Shown: positions 55,328 to 63,671, counted from the stretch's first letter. The stretch is DNA of 64,000 bases from Pontibacter populi (GCF_019336435.1 NZ_JAHWXQ010000002.1:1054001-1118000), one strand, 5' to 3'. Made by a program: numbers and translations. Notes: a model not told the origin generated them from the sequence alone.

Positions 55328-55747
55328 TCAGTCTTTTAAAACGTTGTAGTTAATCCACTCTACGGCTTCCAATTTATGATAAAAGAACTTCATCTCTGGA
55401 CCATAGACACTTTCAGGAGTTGCTGTTGGTATTGCTGCTCCTGGGCTTAATACATTGGCTATAAACCGAATACCCGAGTTACCCCCCGCTTTTTTAATCC
55501 AATCAGACTTTATTATATCAGTCAAGAACTCGGTGGAAGCATCAAAGAAATCCTGTACATCGATTATAACGGCGCGGCAATCATGCCTTCCAAGTATTTC
55601 ACGTATTCCATCCTCCACATCTTTTATACTTTCTCCGGTGGCTGTGCCTTTCCAGATAATCGATAGTGCTTTGTTGTTTTCCAGGTACCTGATTGTGCAG
55701 TAACGCCGGCCCAGGCTATTCTTATAATGTATAAAATTCTGCTCCAT
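55328..55747 (-). CDS. STAS/SEC14-like domain protein, hypothetical
   Basis: The 139-residue form begins at the ATG at 55747. A longer start at 55846 (172 residues) would translate a copy of the CGGATTNNNAATCCG hairpin repeat (55811-55825), so I prefer 55747. The pattern (RYLENNKALSIIWKGTATG..VIIDVQDFFDASTEFLTDI) is that of a STAS-related small domain: beta1, helix, a DxxD-like loop, beta strand, helix. No catalytic residues. The role is unknown. The gene stands alone on the minus strand. Confidence 0.5.
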   Translation of the reverse strand: MEQNFIHYKNSLGRRYCTIRYLENNKALSIIWKGTATGESIKDVEDGIREILGRHDCRAVIIDVQDFFDASTEFLTDIIKSDWIKKAGGNSGIRFIANVLSPGAAIPTATPESVYGPEMKFFYHKLEAVEWINYNVLKD

Positions 55748-55810
55748 TGGCTGTATTGGTTTTACTTTACAGGTGTATACGGATTGCAGGGGTGTACCTG
55801 ACTGCTCTTT

Positions 55811-55825
55811 CGGATTTGTAATCCG
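55811..55825. repeat. Constant-loop hairpin repeat, copy in 5' region
   Basis: CGGATT (55811-55816) pairs with AATCCG (55820-55825) across TGT; with CTGCTCTTT before it, it matches the hairpin at 62744-62767. Confidence 0.55.
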
Positions 55826-55847
55826 CAGTTGAAATGTTTCGCTCATA

Positions 55848-56226
55848 TTAAGCAGGCGTATTGTAAGTCCAAAACAGAATTTGTTATACTTCGGCTACAC
55901 TATCCTGCCCTTGTAGGTGTTACCACTAACAAGTCATACTTCGCTAGCTTTAAAGTGTACAGTATAGCCAACATCTATGTCGTTTCTTCACCGCTTCCAT
56001 GCGTAGCCATTGGCTATGCTATCGCTCAATTTATTTTATAGTTAAGAAAATTTACTCCAGACTCTTTAGCTCCTACATTCACAAACTATAAATAATTTTC
56101 TAACTTCATTTAACCCTCTAAGTTCCCTTGTCTACTAACATCTTTCTGAGCTTTACTTTTATATTTTAACTATAGTCCTTACCTTTGCAGCATAAATTCC
56201 TAGTTAGGAAAAATTCTTATTTAGAA
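55848..56226. promoter_or_regulatory. Region before perR with a candidate promoter
   Basis: No gene is supported. TACCTTTG (56180-56187), a 19-base spacer, and TTTT (56157-56160, in place of TTTG) make a plausible promoter for perR-prx. A CTATAG lies in the spacer. The TTG at 56185 lies inside the -7 box, so translation must begin later, at 56227. Confidence 0.5.
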
Positions 56227-56700
56227 ATGCAGCAACTTACACGGCAGGAACTACACAAACATATTGCAGCTTCGGGCTTAAAGGCCACAAGTCAGCGCAT
56301 GGTGGTGTACGAAGCTATAGTTGCGCTGCACGGCCACCATCCTACCGCCGAAGAAGTGTATCAACATCTTAAACCGGCAAACCCCAGCATCTCCTTAGGC
56401 ACTGTTTACAAAACCTTAGACACCTTTGCAGAGGCTGAATTAGTACGTCGCGTACTGACGGAAGAAGGCGGTAAGCGATACGACACCAACACCACTACGC
56501 ATAGTCACATTTACTGCAGCAATACCCGCGAAATCATCGATTTTGATGACCCGGAGCTTGAAATTGTGTTGCGTGATTTCTTTAGCAAGCGGCAGGTAGA
56601 GAACTTTGAGATCAAGAGTTTTGCAGTGCAGCTGACAGGCAAGAAGGTGGAGCCGGATAAACAAATCAGCATTTCGGGAGTTAGTAACCAGAATCTTTAA
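56227..56700 (+). CDS. perR: Fur/PerR-family peroxide-type regulator
   Basis: This 157-residue winged-helix repressor has the Fur/PerR DNA-binding part (LKATSQRMVVYEAIVALHGH, GTVYKTLDTFAEAELVRRV) and the metal-sensor HSHIYC. It lacks both CxxC zinc motifs: after HSHIYC comes SNTR, with no second cysteine and none at the C-terminus. The peroxiredoxin starting 20 bp on suggests control of oxidative stress. Name by context; it could be another Fur. Confidence 0.8.
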   Translation: MQQLTRQELHKHIAASGLKATSQRMVVYEAIVALHGHHPTAEEVYQHLKPANPSISLGTVYKTLDTFAEAELVRRVLTEEGGKRYDTNTTTHSHIYCSNTREIIDFDDPELEIVLRDFFSKRQVENFEIKSFAVQLTGKKVEPDKQISISGVSNQNL

Positions 56701-56719
56701 AACTAAATAAATATATAAA

Positions 56720-57349
56720 ATGGCAGTATTAGTAGGTAAAAAAGCACCTTCGTTTAAAGCAATGGCCGTAGAGAATGGCGAGTTTGTAGAAAACTTCTCT
56801 CTTGACCAATATATCGGCAAAAAGCACGTGATCTTCTTCTTTTATCCAATGGACTTCACGTTTGTTTGCCCAACTGAGATCATTGCCTTCCAGGACAGAA
56901 TGGAAGAATTTGAGCGTAAGAACGTAGCTGTAGTTGGTTGCTCAACTGATACACACTTCTCTCACTTTGCATGGTTAAGTACTCCGCGCGACCAGGGTGG
57001 TATTGCAGATGTTAACTATCCGTTAGTAGCTGATGCGGCTAAAACTATTTCTCAGAACTACGACGTATTGGCTGGCCACTACGAGTACAACGAAGATGGT
57101 GAAGTAGAATTTGTTGGCGAACCGGTTGCTTACCGTGGCTTGTTCCTGATCGACAAAGAAGGTGTGGTTCGTCACCAGGTAGTGAACGATCTTCCACTTG
57201 GCCGTTCTATCGACGAGGCACTGCGTATGGTAGATGCCCTGCAGTATTTCGAAGAGAAAGGCGAAGTTTGCCCGGCAAACTGGTCTGAAGGTAAAGAAGC
57301 GATGCAGGCAACGAAAGAAGGTGTATCTAACTACCTTGCAAAGCACTAA
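56720..57349 (+). CDS. 2-Cys peroxiredoxin (Prx1/AhpC type)
   Basis: This 209-residue peroxiredoxin reduces H2O2 and organic peroxides through Cys50 (FYPMDFTFVCPTE) with a resolving Cys184 (GEVCPANW), the typical 2-Cys arrangement. It follows perR by 20 bp and shares the transcript. The tail KEGVSNYLAKH is longer than AhpC. Strong coding pattern, no CTATAG core. Confidence 0.95.
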   Translation: MAVLVGKKAPSFKAMAVENGEFVENFSLDQYIGKKHVIFFFYPMDFTFVCPTEIIAFQDRMEEFERKNVAVVGCSTDTHFSHFAWLSTPRDQGGIADVNYPLVADAAKTISQNYDVLAGHYEYNEDGEVEFVGEPVAYRGLFLIDKEGVVRHQVVNDLPLGRSIDEALRMVDALQYFEEKGEVCPANWSEGKEAMQATKEGVSNYLAKH

Positions 57350-57373
57350 GCTTTAAAAGTAACTTATTGATAA

Positions 57374-57405
57374 AAAAATCCCCGGCAGCCTTGCCGGGGA
57401 TTTTT
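57374..57405 (+). terminator. Terminator of perR-prx
   Basis: AAAAATCCCCGGC (57374-57386) pairs with GCCGGGGATTTTT (57393-57405). Confidence 0.88.
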
Positions 57406-57428
57406 GTTTTTATAGTCTATAGTTGGAC

Positions 57429-58340
57429 TTACTGCTTCATCCACAAAGCGCCGTTCTTGGAAGCATACTTTCCAATCTTGCCTTCAGCGTGCAGCTCCAT
57501 CAAATATTCTTCTGCCTCACTAGTTTTCATACCCGATAGCACCGAAAACTCTTTAGTGGTAAGCGTGCTATAGTTGGCAAAAAGCGAAGTGTAGCCAGTT
57601 TCATAAACCTGTTTTTTCGCTTCCGGGTGCAGCTGCAACAATGCCTGCTCGTACTGCTCGTAAGGTCTTGAGCCATAAACCAGCAAGCGGTTATCCTTTT
57701 CGTCGGCCACAAAAATGGTTGGGAATCCTCTTACGCCCAGCTGGCGAGCCAACGTCAGGTCTTGCTGAAACAGCTCTACGGCTTTTCCTTCGAAGTCAGT
57801 TTTTAACTGCGCTACATCCAGGCCGGTTTGCTCTGCGGCAAGTGCCAGGTTATCCCAGCGGGCAATGTTTTTCTTCTCCAGGAAGATCATCTCTTTTATT
57901 CTTCTCAGGAATTTCACGGCTTTTTCCTCGCCTTGCAGTTGGGCCGCTTTAAAGGCTATAGATGGCGGATAAGAAGATGGTAGTGGATCTTCTAGCCACA
58001 GGTCACCATCTATTGGCATTTCGTAATGCGCGCCGGCTTCTTCCCAGTGCTGGGCTACGCTGGCAGGTCCGTTCACATCGCGGCCACCATAAGCTTCCCA
58101 GCTCGGCAGCAGGCCACCCATGCGGTACTCTATTTCAAAATATGGTCCGTACTCCAGTGCCAGTTTCTTTAGTTGCGGGTCGATGCCCCAGCACGAAGAA
58201 CAGATTGGGTCGGTAAAGTATAATAGTTTGATTGGTTTACGGTCTGCTGCAATGTTGGTAGCCTCTGTGGTTGCCTGTGTTCCCGGAATTTCGCAAATAC
58301 CGGTTTCTATATCGCAATGCATTTGTGGTTTCGTCTCCAT
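57429..58340 (-). CDS. DsbA-family thioredoxin-fold protein (YjbH/FrnE-like)
   Basis: The 303-residue protein from the ATG at 58340 has the thioredoxin CxxC as ICSSCWG (Cys47, Cys50), GGLLPSWEAYGG and GVRGFPTIFVAD. The pattern LYFTDPICSSCWGIDPQLKK is that of YjbH/SpxH and FrnE disulfide proteins. Two more cysteines lie near the N-terminus (C9, C16). The C-terminal 70 residues (KEFSVLSGMKTSEAEEYLME) look like an added small helical domain. It is divergent from an HxlR regulator. Confidence 0.85.
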   Translation of the reverse strand: METKPQMHCDIETGICEIPGTQATTEATNIAADRKPIKLLYFTDPICSSCWGIDPQLKKLALEYGPYFEIEYRMGGLLPSWEAYGGRDVNGPASVAQHWEEAGAHYEMPIDGDLWLEDPLPSSYPPSIAFKAAQLQGEEKAVKFLRRIKEMIFLEKKNIARWDNLALAAEQTGLDVAQLKTDFEGKAVELFQQDLTLARQLGVRGFPTIFVADEKDNRLLVYGSRPYEQYEQALLQLHPEAKKQVYETGYTSLFANYSTLTTKEFSVLSGMKTSEAEEYLMELHAEGKIGKYASKNGALWMKQ

Positions 58341-58462
58341 GGTTTTATCTTTCGTTAAACTTTGTAAATAGTAACCTGTTACCTTAGTAGCCAACAGGCT
58401 TTAAGAAATTACTTTTACAAAGGTCGGGCTATATTTCAGAAGAGTCAATTAGTCAAAAAAAC

Positions 58463-58777
58463 ATGACTACCAATAATTTACCACAAGGCGAGGCGAGCTG
58501 CCCCGCCGAGAACATATTAAAGCAATTATCCGGAAAGTGGAAGCCGCAGATTTACAGGCTGGCGCTGGATGGACCGTTACGCTTCAATAGTTTACTACGC
58601 CAGTTGCAGGGCTCTAACAAACAATCGGTGGCTACGGCGCTAAAAGAGATGGAAGAAGCAGATATTTTGGTGAAGACGGTGGTGCAGGAAAAACCACTCC
58701 ACATTGAGTATACTTTATCGGAGAGAGGACTGGCAATGGTGTCGGTTTTTAAAAGTATGGAAGGCTTTCTGAACTGA
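58463..58777 (+). CDS. HxlR-family transcriptional regulator
   Basis: This 104-residue winged-helix protein matches HxlR: CPAENILKQLSGKWKPQIYR, LRFNSLLRQLQGSNKQSVATALKEMEE, YTLSERG. Cys13 lies where family members such as HypR carry a redox-active cysteine. It is transcribed divergently from the DsbA-like gene across a 122-bp gap, so it probably regulates it. Target inferred from position. Confidence 0.9.
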   Translation: MTTNNLPQGEASCPAENILKQLSGKWKPQIYRLALDGPLRFNSLLRQLQGSNKQSVATALKEMEEADILVKTVVQEKPLHIEYTLSERGLAMVSVFKSMEGFLN

Positions 58778-58779
58778 TC

Positions 58780-59151
58780 TTACACCAGCTTTACCAGCCA
58801 CAGCCCGATGAAAGTAGCCAGTAACCCGAGCAGTACGCTTGCCAACACATAAACTATAGCCGGGCCATACTGACCGCCTTGCAGCAGACCTATCGTTTCT
58901 CCGGAAAAGGCCGAGAAAGTAGTAAAGCCACCCAACACACCAGTTACCAAAAACAAACGCCATTCGTCTGATATACTACCTTTGGCAAAAAAACCAAAAA
59001 CTACCCCGATCAGAAAACAGCCCACTATATTTACTACCAGCGTACCAACCGGAAAATGGGTCAGGCTTTTTGTTTGTATAAGCTGCGATAACAGGTAACG
59101 CCCCACGCCACCTATAAAACTGCCTGCCCCAATTGCCAGTATTATCTTCAT
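58780..59151 (-). CDS. crcB: Fluoride exporter CrcB/FluC
   Basis: This 123-residue protein has four membrane helices and the FluC motifs GGVGRYLLS, GTLVVNIVGCFLIG and TGVLGGFTTFSAFSGET. It forms the dimeric fluoride channel of the inner membrane. No fluoride riboswitch is visible upstream. It overlaps nothing and is convergent with hxlR with a 2-bp gap. Confidence 0.95.
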   Translation of the reverse strand: MKIILAIGAGSFIGGVGRYLLSQLIQTKSLTHFPVGTLVVNIVGCFLIGVVFGFFAKGSISDEWRLFLVTGVLGGFTTFSAFSGETIGLLQGGQYGPAIVYVLASVLLGLLATFIGLWLVKLV

Positions 59152-59172
59152 ACTAAACTATAGTTCAGTTTA

Positions 59173-59601
59173 TTACTTCTGTTCGTAATCGTAGTTCACC
59201 ATCCAGTTAATACCGAATTTGTCGGTAAACATGCCAAACAGCGCACCCCAGAAAGTTTTGTTCAACGGCATGGTTACGTTGCCACCTTCTGACAAACCAT
59301 CGAATAAACGCTTTGCTTCGTCTTCGTTATCGGCGTTGATAGAGATAGAAAAGTTGTTGCCCATTACAGTTGCGTGTCCGAACGCATCAGAAGAGTCGCT
59401 GCCCATCAAGGTGGTTTCTTTGCTGATCGGCAAGGAAATGTGCATGATCTTGTCGCCTTCTGATTCCTGGATCGGGTTTTCGGATGGCATGTCTTTAAAA
59501 CGGCCTACGTATGGGAAATCGCCGCCAAAAACAGATCTGTAAAAGTTGAAAGCTTCTTCGCAGGTGCCTGCAAATGTCAGGTAAGGGCTGATTGATGCCA
59601 T
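59173..59601 (-). CDS. VOC/PhnB-like protein
   Basis: This 142-residue protein is a PhnB-type vicinal-oxygen-chelate domain: SPYLTFAGTCEEAFNFYRSVFGG opens it, and MFTDKFGINWMVNYD closes it. Members bind small substrates and metal but often have no known reaction. It lies 22 bp upstream of crcB on the same strand. Confidence 0.85.
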   Translation of the reverse strand: MASISPYLTFAGTCEEAFNFYRSVFGGDFPYVGRFKDMPSENPIQESEGDKIMHISLPISKETTLMGSDSSDAFGHATVMGNNFSISINADNEDEAKRLFDGLSEGGNVTMPLNKTFWGALFGMFTDKFGINWMVNYDYEQK

Positions 59602-59693
59602 GTTACAGTTATAAGGTTAGGTTATAGTTGTGTTTGTTTACTACTTCCAAATATAGAACATTTAAAATCTATCCCAACCAGGTAAACTATAGT

Positions 59694-60323
59694 TCATTTG
59701 CCTTTTTTATACGGTACGACCTCTCCTTTTTTCACCAACCAGGCCTTGTCTGCTTCATCCAGAATATCTTCCTTATCATCAGAGTAGGCTTCTATAATTT
59801 TATACTTTTTGCCTTTGAAATGCTTGTCCAAACGGGCTATCTTTTCTTCGTCTTTGCAAGCCTTGCCATCTACCAAATAGGTATTGTCTGTATAGTTAGC
59901 CTTCGTCCCAAAAAAACCATCAATCTTATAAAGCTCAAACAAGGGTTCCACGTATATCTCGAGTCCCCCAGTAGCGCAGAATACCTGAACTCCCTGCTCT
60001 TTCAATTTATCCAGGCGGGCTTTTATTTCCTGGTTAAAATTATCCGGATACTCTTTCTCCCAGAACTCTTTGGCGTAGGCTTTTACCTGCTTCGGCGGCA
60101 TGTTATCCAGGTAATTAAAGAAGTTTTCCTTAAACTCGGTCTGCCTGATCTGGTGCATTTTAAGCAGCGCTTTATAGTAGAGCATCTGAAAATAGTAGGC
60201 TAACTTATGCGGCTTTTTAGTGCTGATAAACTTGAAGAACTCGTCTTTGGAGCTCTTGTTATAAAAAGTCTTGTTCAGGTCAAAAACTGCTATTTTTATC
60301 TCCTTTTCGCTGCTATCTGCCAT
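59694..60323 (-). CDS. HAD-superfamily phosphatase (subfamily IB) with DLNKT motif
   Basis: The 209-residue protein starts at the ATG at 60323. The HAD motif I is FDLNKTFYN (Asp15, then Asn17 instead of the second Asp of DxDxT), motif II CATGG, and motif III YSDDKEDILDEADKAW. The DxD to DxN change affects the residue that usually acts as general acid/base, so catalysis may differ; other Bacteroidota members seem to share the Asn, from memory. It is a cytosolic phosphatase-like protein of unknown substrate. Confidence 0.8.
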   Translation of the reverse strand: MADSSEKEIKIAVFDLNKTFYNKSSKDEFFKFISTKKPHKLAYYFQMLYYKALLKMHQIRQTEFKENFFNYLDNMPPKQVKAYAKEFWEKEYPDNFNQEIKARLDKLKEQGVQVFCATGGLEIYVEPLFELYKIDGFFGTKANYTDNTYLVDGKACKDEEKIARLDKHFKGKKYKIIEAYSDDKEDILDEADKAWLVKKGEVVPYKKGK

Positions 60324-60438
60324 AGTGGGTTCACTGTTTAGGTAAAGGTAGTACGCAACTATAGTTAGCCGAGATAAGGCTGTACCCAACTAATACCGCC
60401 TAAACCGCTATATTTGCACCAAACCTGTAACACCTGTT

Positions 60439-61683
60439 TTGAAACTACTCTACGATATCGGCCTGAAAGCTTACAACGGACTACTGACCGTGGCTGCTCC
60501 TTTTAACCAGAAGGCAAAGCTGATGCTGCAGGGCCGCGAAAACCAGTTTGAGAAGCTGGAGCAGGCTTTTGCGGGCAACACAGCGCCGGTAGTATGGTTT
60601 CATTGTGCGTCGCTGGGCGAGTTTGAACAGGGACGCCCGGTTATAGAAGCGTTTAAAGCCGAGTTTCCGGAGTACAAAGTGATGCTTACCTTCTTCTCTC
60701 CTTCCGGGTACGAGGTGCGCAAAAACTATAGCGGAGCCGATTACATCTATTACTTGCCGCTGGATAGCGCTGCCAATGCCCGCAAATATATAGCTATAGT
60801 TCAGCCAAAGCTGGCAGTGTTTGTGAAGTACGAGTTCTGGCATTATTACCTGCAGGAGCTGGAGCAGCGACACATTCCGATACTTTCTATTTCGGCAATT
60901 TTCCGGCCGGAGCAGGTTTTCTTTAAGCCTTACGGGGAGTTTAACCGCAACATGCTGCGCCGTTTTACACACATCTATACCCAGAACCAAACATCGCTGG
61001 AGCTGCTGCAAACTATAGGCATAACCAACGCAACTATAGCCGGCGATACGCGCTTCGACAGGGTACTGCAGACAGCCGCCACTATAAAACCGATTCCGTT
61101 GGTAGATGCATTTACGAATGGTAGCGAGGTGTTTATGGTAGGCAGTAGCTGGCCCGCTGATATTGAGGTGCTTTTACCGCTTATCCAGAAGTATAAGTCA
61201 ACCATAAAATTTATTATTGCGCCGCACGAGATACACGAAAGTGGCATTACAACACTGATACAAACTATAGGCGATGGAGCAGTACGGTTCTCACAGGCTG
61301 ATGCGGCAACTATAGCCAACTATAAAGTGCTGGTGATCGATAATATCGGCATGCTGTCGGCGCTCTATAGTTATGGCACTTATGCATTTATAGGCGGGGC
61401 ATTTGGCAAAGGCTTACATAATACCTTAGAAGCTGCCGTGTTTGGGCTGCCGCTGTTTTTCGGACCAAAGTATAGCAAGTTTCAGGAAGCGGTGGATCTG
61501 GTAAAGCTGGGCTGTGCCTTGCCTGTAAATAATTTCGATAAGCTGCTTGCTGCTTTTGAAAAAGTACATACCACACACGGAGCGCGCCAAACTATAACCG
61601 ACACCGAAAAACAATACGTACAAGAGCAGGCAGGTGCCACTACACAAATTATGGCCGACATACAGCGCCTGTTAAAAAGATAA
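60439..61683 (+). CDS. kdtA: 3-deoxy-D-manno-octulosonic acid transferase
   Basis: KdtA/WaaA adds Kdo to lipid A at the inner membrane. The 414-residue protein has an N-terminal membrane-anchor-like helix, the HCASLGEFEQGRPVI segment, KYEFWHYYL, SAIFRPEQ and GDTRFDRV, and a C-terminal GxFGKGLHNTLEAAVFGLP. The start codon is TTG at 60439; no ATG fits. It carries seven CTATAG cores, the most in any one gene here, read in more than one frame (TI, NYS, LYS). It is followed 1 bp on by rsgA. Confidence 0.93.
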   Translation: MKLLYDIGLKAYNGLLTVAAPFNQKAKLMLQGRENQFEKLEQAFAGNTAPVVWFHCASLGEFEQGRPVIEAFKAEFPEYKVMLTFFSPSGYEVRKNYSGADYIYYLPLDSAANARKYIAIVQPKLAVFVKYEFWHYYLQELEQRHIPILSISAIFRPEQVFFKPYGEFNRNMLRRFTHIYTQNQTSLELLQTIGITNATIAGDTRFDRVLQTAATIKPIPLVDAFTNGSEVFMVGSSWPADIEVLLPLIQKYKSTIKFIIAPHEIHESGITTLIQTIGDGAVRFSQADAATIANYKVLVIDNIGMLSALYSYGTYAFIGGAFGKGLHNTLEAAVFGLPLFFGPKYSKFQEAVDLVKLGCALPVNNFDKLLAAFEKVHTTHGARQTITDTEKQYVQEQAGATTQIMADIQRLLKR

Positions 61684-61684
61684 A

Positions 61685-62608
61685 ATGAAAGGAGTTGTAG
61701 TAAAATCGACGGGATCGTGGTATTTAGTTCGGGATGCAGAAGGCAAGCTGCACCGTGCGCGTTTGCGCGGCAAATTCAAGCTGAAAGGCATGAAGGTTAG
61801 CAACCCGCTGGCCGTTGGCGACCGCGTAGAGTTTGACGTGGAAACAACAGGCGAAGACACTGCCGTGATCCATAAAATAGAAGACCGCGAAAACTACATC
61901 ATCCGCCAGAGCACGCATAAAACCGCTTTCTCGCATATCATAGCTGCCAACTTAGACCAGGCCTTGCTTATAGTTACGCTCGTTTCGCCACGCACGTCCT
62001 TTGGTTTTATAGACCGCTTTCTGGTTACTGCCGAAGCCTACGACATCCCGACAATACTTGTCTTTAACAAGACCGATTTGTATGATGAAGAAATGCGCGA
62101 TTACCAGCGCCAGATCAGTCACATGTACCAGCAGATCGGCTACAAAAGCATCACTGTTTCAGCAAAAAGCAATGAAGGATTAGATGAGATGAACGAACTG
62201 CTGCATGACAAGACAACGTTACTTTCCGGCCATTCCGGTGTTGGTAAATCCACGCTCATCAATATTATAGTTCCGGATTTGGAGTTGAAGACCTCTGAGA
62301 TCTCTGACTTCTCGGATAAAGGCGTACACACCACCACCTTTGCCGAGATGTTTGAAGTGGACGATAACACTTACATTATAGACACGCCCGGCATTAAAGA
62401 GCTCGGTATAGTTGATATCCCGAAAAACCAGTTGGGCCACTTTTTCCCGGAGATGCGTGAGCGCCTGAACCAATGCCGCTTCAACAACTGCACCCACTTT
62501 AACGAACCCGGCTGCGCCGTAGTAGAGGCCGTCCGCCACAACGAAATTTCCCTTACCCGCTACGAAAGCTACCTGAGCATGCTGATGGGAGACGATAACA
62601 GGAAGTAA
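61685..62608 (+). CDS. rsgA: Ribosome small-subunit-dependent GTPase A
   Basis: RsgA releases assembly factors in 30S maturation. The 307-residue protein has an OB domain (residues 1-60), a circularly permuted GTPase with NKTD (128-131), GHSGVGKST (182-190), DTPGIKELG, and a zinc site with CRFNNCTHFNEPGCAV. It follows kdtA with one base between, so the two are translated together. Confidence 0.96.
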   Translation: MKGVVVKSTGSWYLVRDAEGKLHRARLRGKFKLKGMKVSNPLAVGDRVEFDVETTGEDTAVIHKIEDRENYIIRQSTHKTAFSHIIAANLDQALLIVTLVSPRTSFGFIDRFLVTAEAYDIPTILVFNKTDLYDEEMRDYQRQISHMYQQIGYKSITVSAKSNEGLDEMNELLHDKTTLLSGHSGVGKSTLINIIVPDLELKTSEISDFSDKGVHTTTFAEMFEVDDNTYIIDTPGIKELGIVDIPKNQLGHFFPEMRERLNQCRFNNCTHFNEPGCAVVEAVRHNEISLTRYESYLSMLMGDDNRK

Positions 62609-62675
62609 GAGTTTGGGAGTTAGAGAGTTTAGGAGTTAAAAAGTTTGGAAGTTAGAAGGTTAGAAAGTTAAAGAG
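62609..62675. repeat. AACTTTCT-type AT-rich repeat after rsgA
   Basis: GTTAGAGAGTTTAGGAGTT and GAAGTTAGAAGGTTAGAAAG style words follow each other without a stem. The same vocabulary precedes lptG and lies in the atpD-atpC spacer. Confidence 0.6.
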
Positions 62676-62700
62676 TGTAGAGACGCAATATTTTGCGTCT
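62676..62700. repeat. AGAGACGCAA/TTGCGTCT palindrome, copy C
   Basis: TGTAGAGACGCAA (62676-62688) is mirrored by TTGCGTCT (62693-62700). The same palindrome is at 5425-5450 (decayed) and 35017-35052 (as a terminator). Confidence 0.7.
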
Positions 62701-62743
62701 TGTTTCTAGTTGCACGGACCTGAACTATTATGCTCTCCTTGCT

Positions 62744-62854
62744 CTTTCGGATTTCCTGATCCGAAAGCCATCTGCCTGGGATTTCTTAATCCCATATTCT
62801 TTTAACGCGGATTAGGAAATCCGCTTCAGGTTTTGTTCCGGATTAGGAAATCCG
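62744..62854. repeat. Four short hairpins with changing stems
   Basis: Four hairpins in 111 bp: CTTTCGGAT..ATCCGAAAG (62744-62767), TGGGATT..AATCCCA (62777-62794), GCGGATT..AATCCGC (62807-62824), CGGATT..AATCCG (62839-62854). Loops are TTCCTG, TCTT and AGGA twice. Stems differ but stay paired; the inner ATT/AAT is constant. Confidence 0.75.
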
Positions 62855-62866
62855 AAACAGCAAATT

Positions 62867-62910
62867 AAATCCTGCAAATCCTTTCATCCTGTAAATCCCG
62901 AATCAGACAA
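62867..62910. repeat. AATCCTG...CAGACAA element, copy C
   Basis: AAATCCTGCAAATCC, CATCCTGTAAATCCCG and AATCAGACAA occur in order, as at 5864-5906 and 34975-35020. Confidence 0.65.
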
Positions 62911-62969
62911 CTTAACCATCAACCACACAATGCGTTAGCAGTTTATACCGCAACTATAAAACTATAGCT

Positions 62970-63671
62970 ATGAAACTGGACAACGCAAATATTCTGATAA
63001 CCGGCGGCACTTTGGGCATCGGTCATGCCACCGCCGATCTCCTGATAAAACACGGAGCCAATGTAGCCATCACAGGCCGCGACGAGAAAAGAACGCATAA
63101 AGCTGCCCGCTCACTTGGCGCATTTCCTATAGTTGCCGATGTGGCTGATCCCGGCGATGTGAAGCATACCTTTACCGCTTTCCTGAATGAGTTTGGCCAC
63201 CTGGATGCCCTGATCAATAATGCCGGTATCGGGATTTACAAACCACTGGAGGAGCTAACGATAGCAGATTTTGAGCAGGTGTATCGCGTAAATGTTTTCG
63301 GGGCAGCTATGATGGCAGCAGCAGCGGCCAGGATCTTTAAGAAGCAGAACTATGGCAATATCATCAACATCGGCTCTACGGCTGCTACAAAAGGTAGTGA
63401 AGGCGGCTCTGTTTATGCATCCTCAAAAGCAGCGCTACGCAGCATGACCCAAAGCTGGCAGGCAGAATTACGGAAACATAATGTGCGGGTAATGCTGATA
63501 AACCCCAGCGAGGTAACCACCGCTTTTGGAAGAGAAGACCGGGAAGAGCGCCATGCACAACCCAATAAACTGCACGGACAGGAAATTGCCTGGGCTATTA
63601 AAAGTGCTTTGGAAATGGATAACCGGGGCTTTATTCCGGAGCTGGCCGTATGGGCAACCAATCCGTTTTAA
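62970..63671 (+). CDS. Short-chain dehydrogenase/reductase
   Basis: This 233-residue oxidoreductase shows ITGGTLGIGHATADLL (10-25), NNAGIG, NIGSTAATKG, catalytic YASSK and the NPSEVTT region. GRDEKRT after strand 2 suggests NADP. Substrate unknown. The gene converges with a fasciclin gene with zero bases between their stops, and both stops lie in a TAACTATAG sequence. Confidence 0.88.
   Translation: MKLDNANILITGGTLGIGHATADLLIKHGANVAITGRDEKRTHKAARSLGAFPIVADVADPGDVKHTFTAFLNEFGHLDALINNAGIGIYKPLEELTIADFEQVYRVNVFGAAMMAAAAARIFKKQNYGNIINIGSTAATKGSEGGSVYASSKAALRSMTQSWQAELRKHNVRVMLINPSEVTTAFGREDREERHAQPNKLHGQEIAWAIKSALEMDNRGFIPELAVWATNPF

Noticed and set aside
55829-56041. 70-codon plus-strand frame
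   Set aside because: Begins opposite the 5' end of the STAS-like gene, has no family features and no terminator.
58780-59172. Fluoride riboswitch before crcB
   Set aside because: Only 21 bp lie between crcB and the next gene upstream; no crcB motif is seen.
62744-62854. CRISPR-like short repeats
   Set aside because: The four hairpins are unequal in sequence and spacing, with no constant repeat of 25-40 bp and no cas genes.
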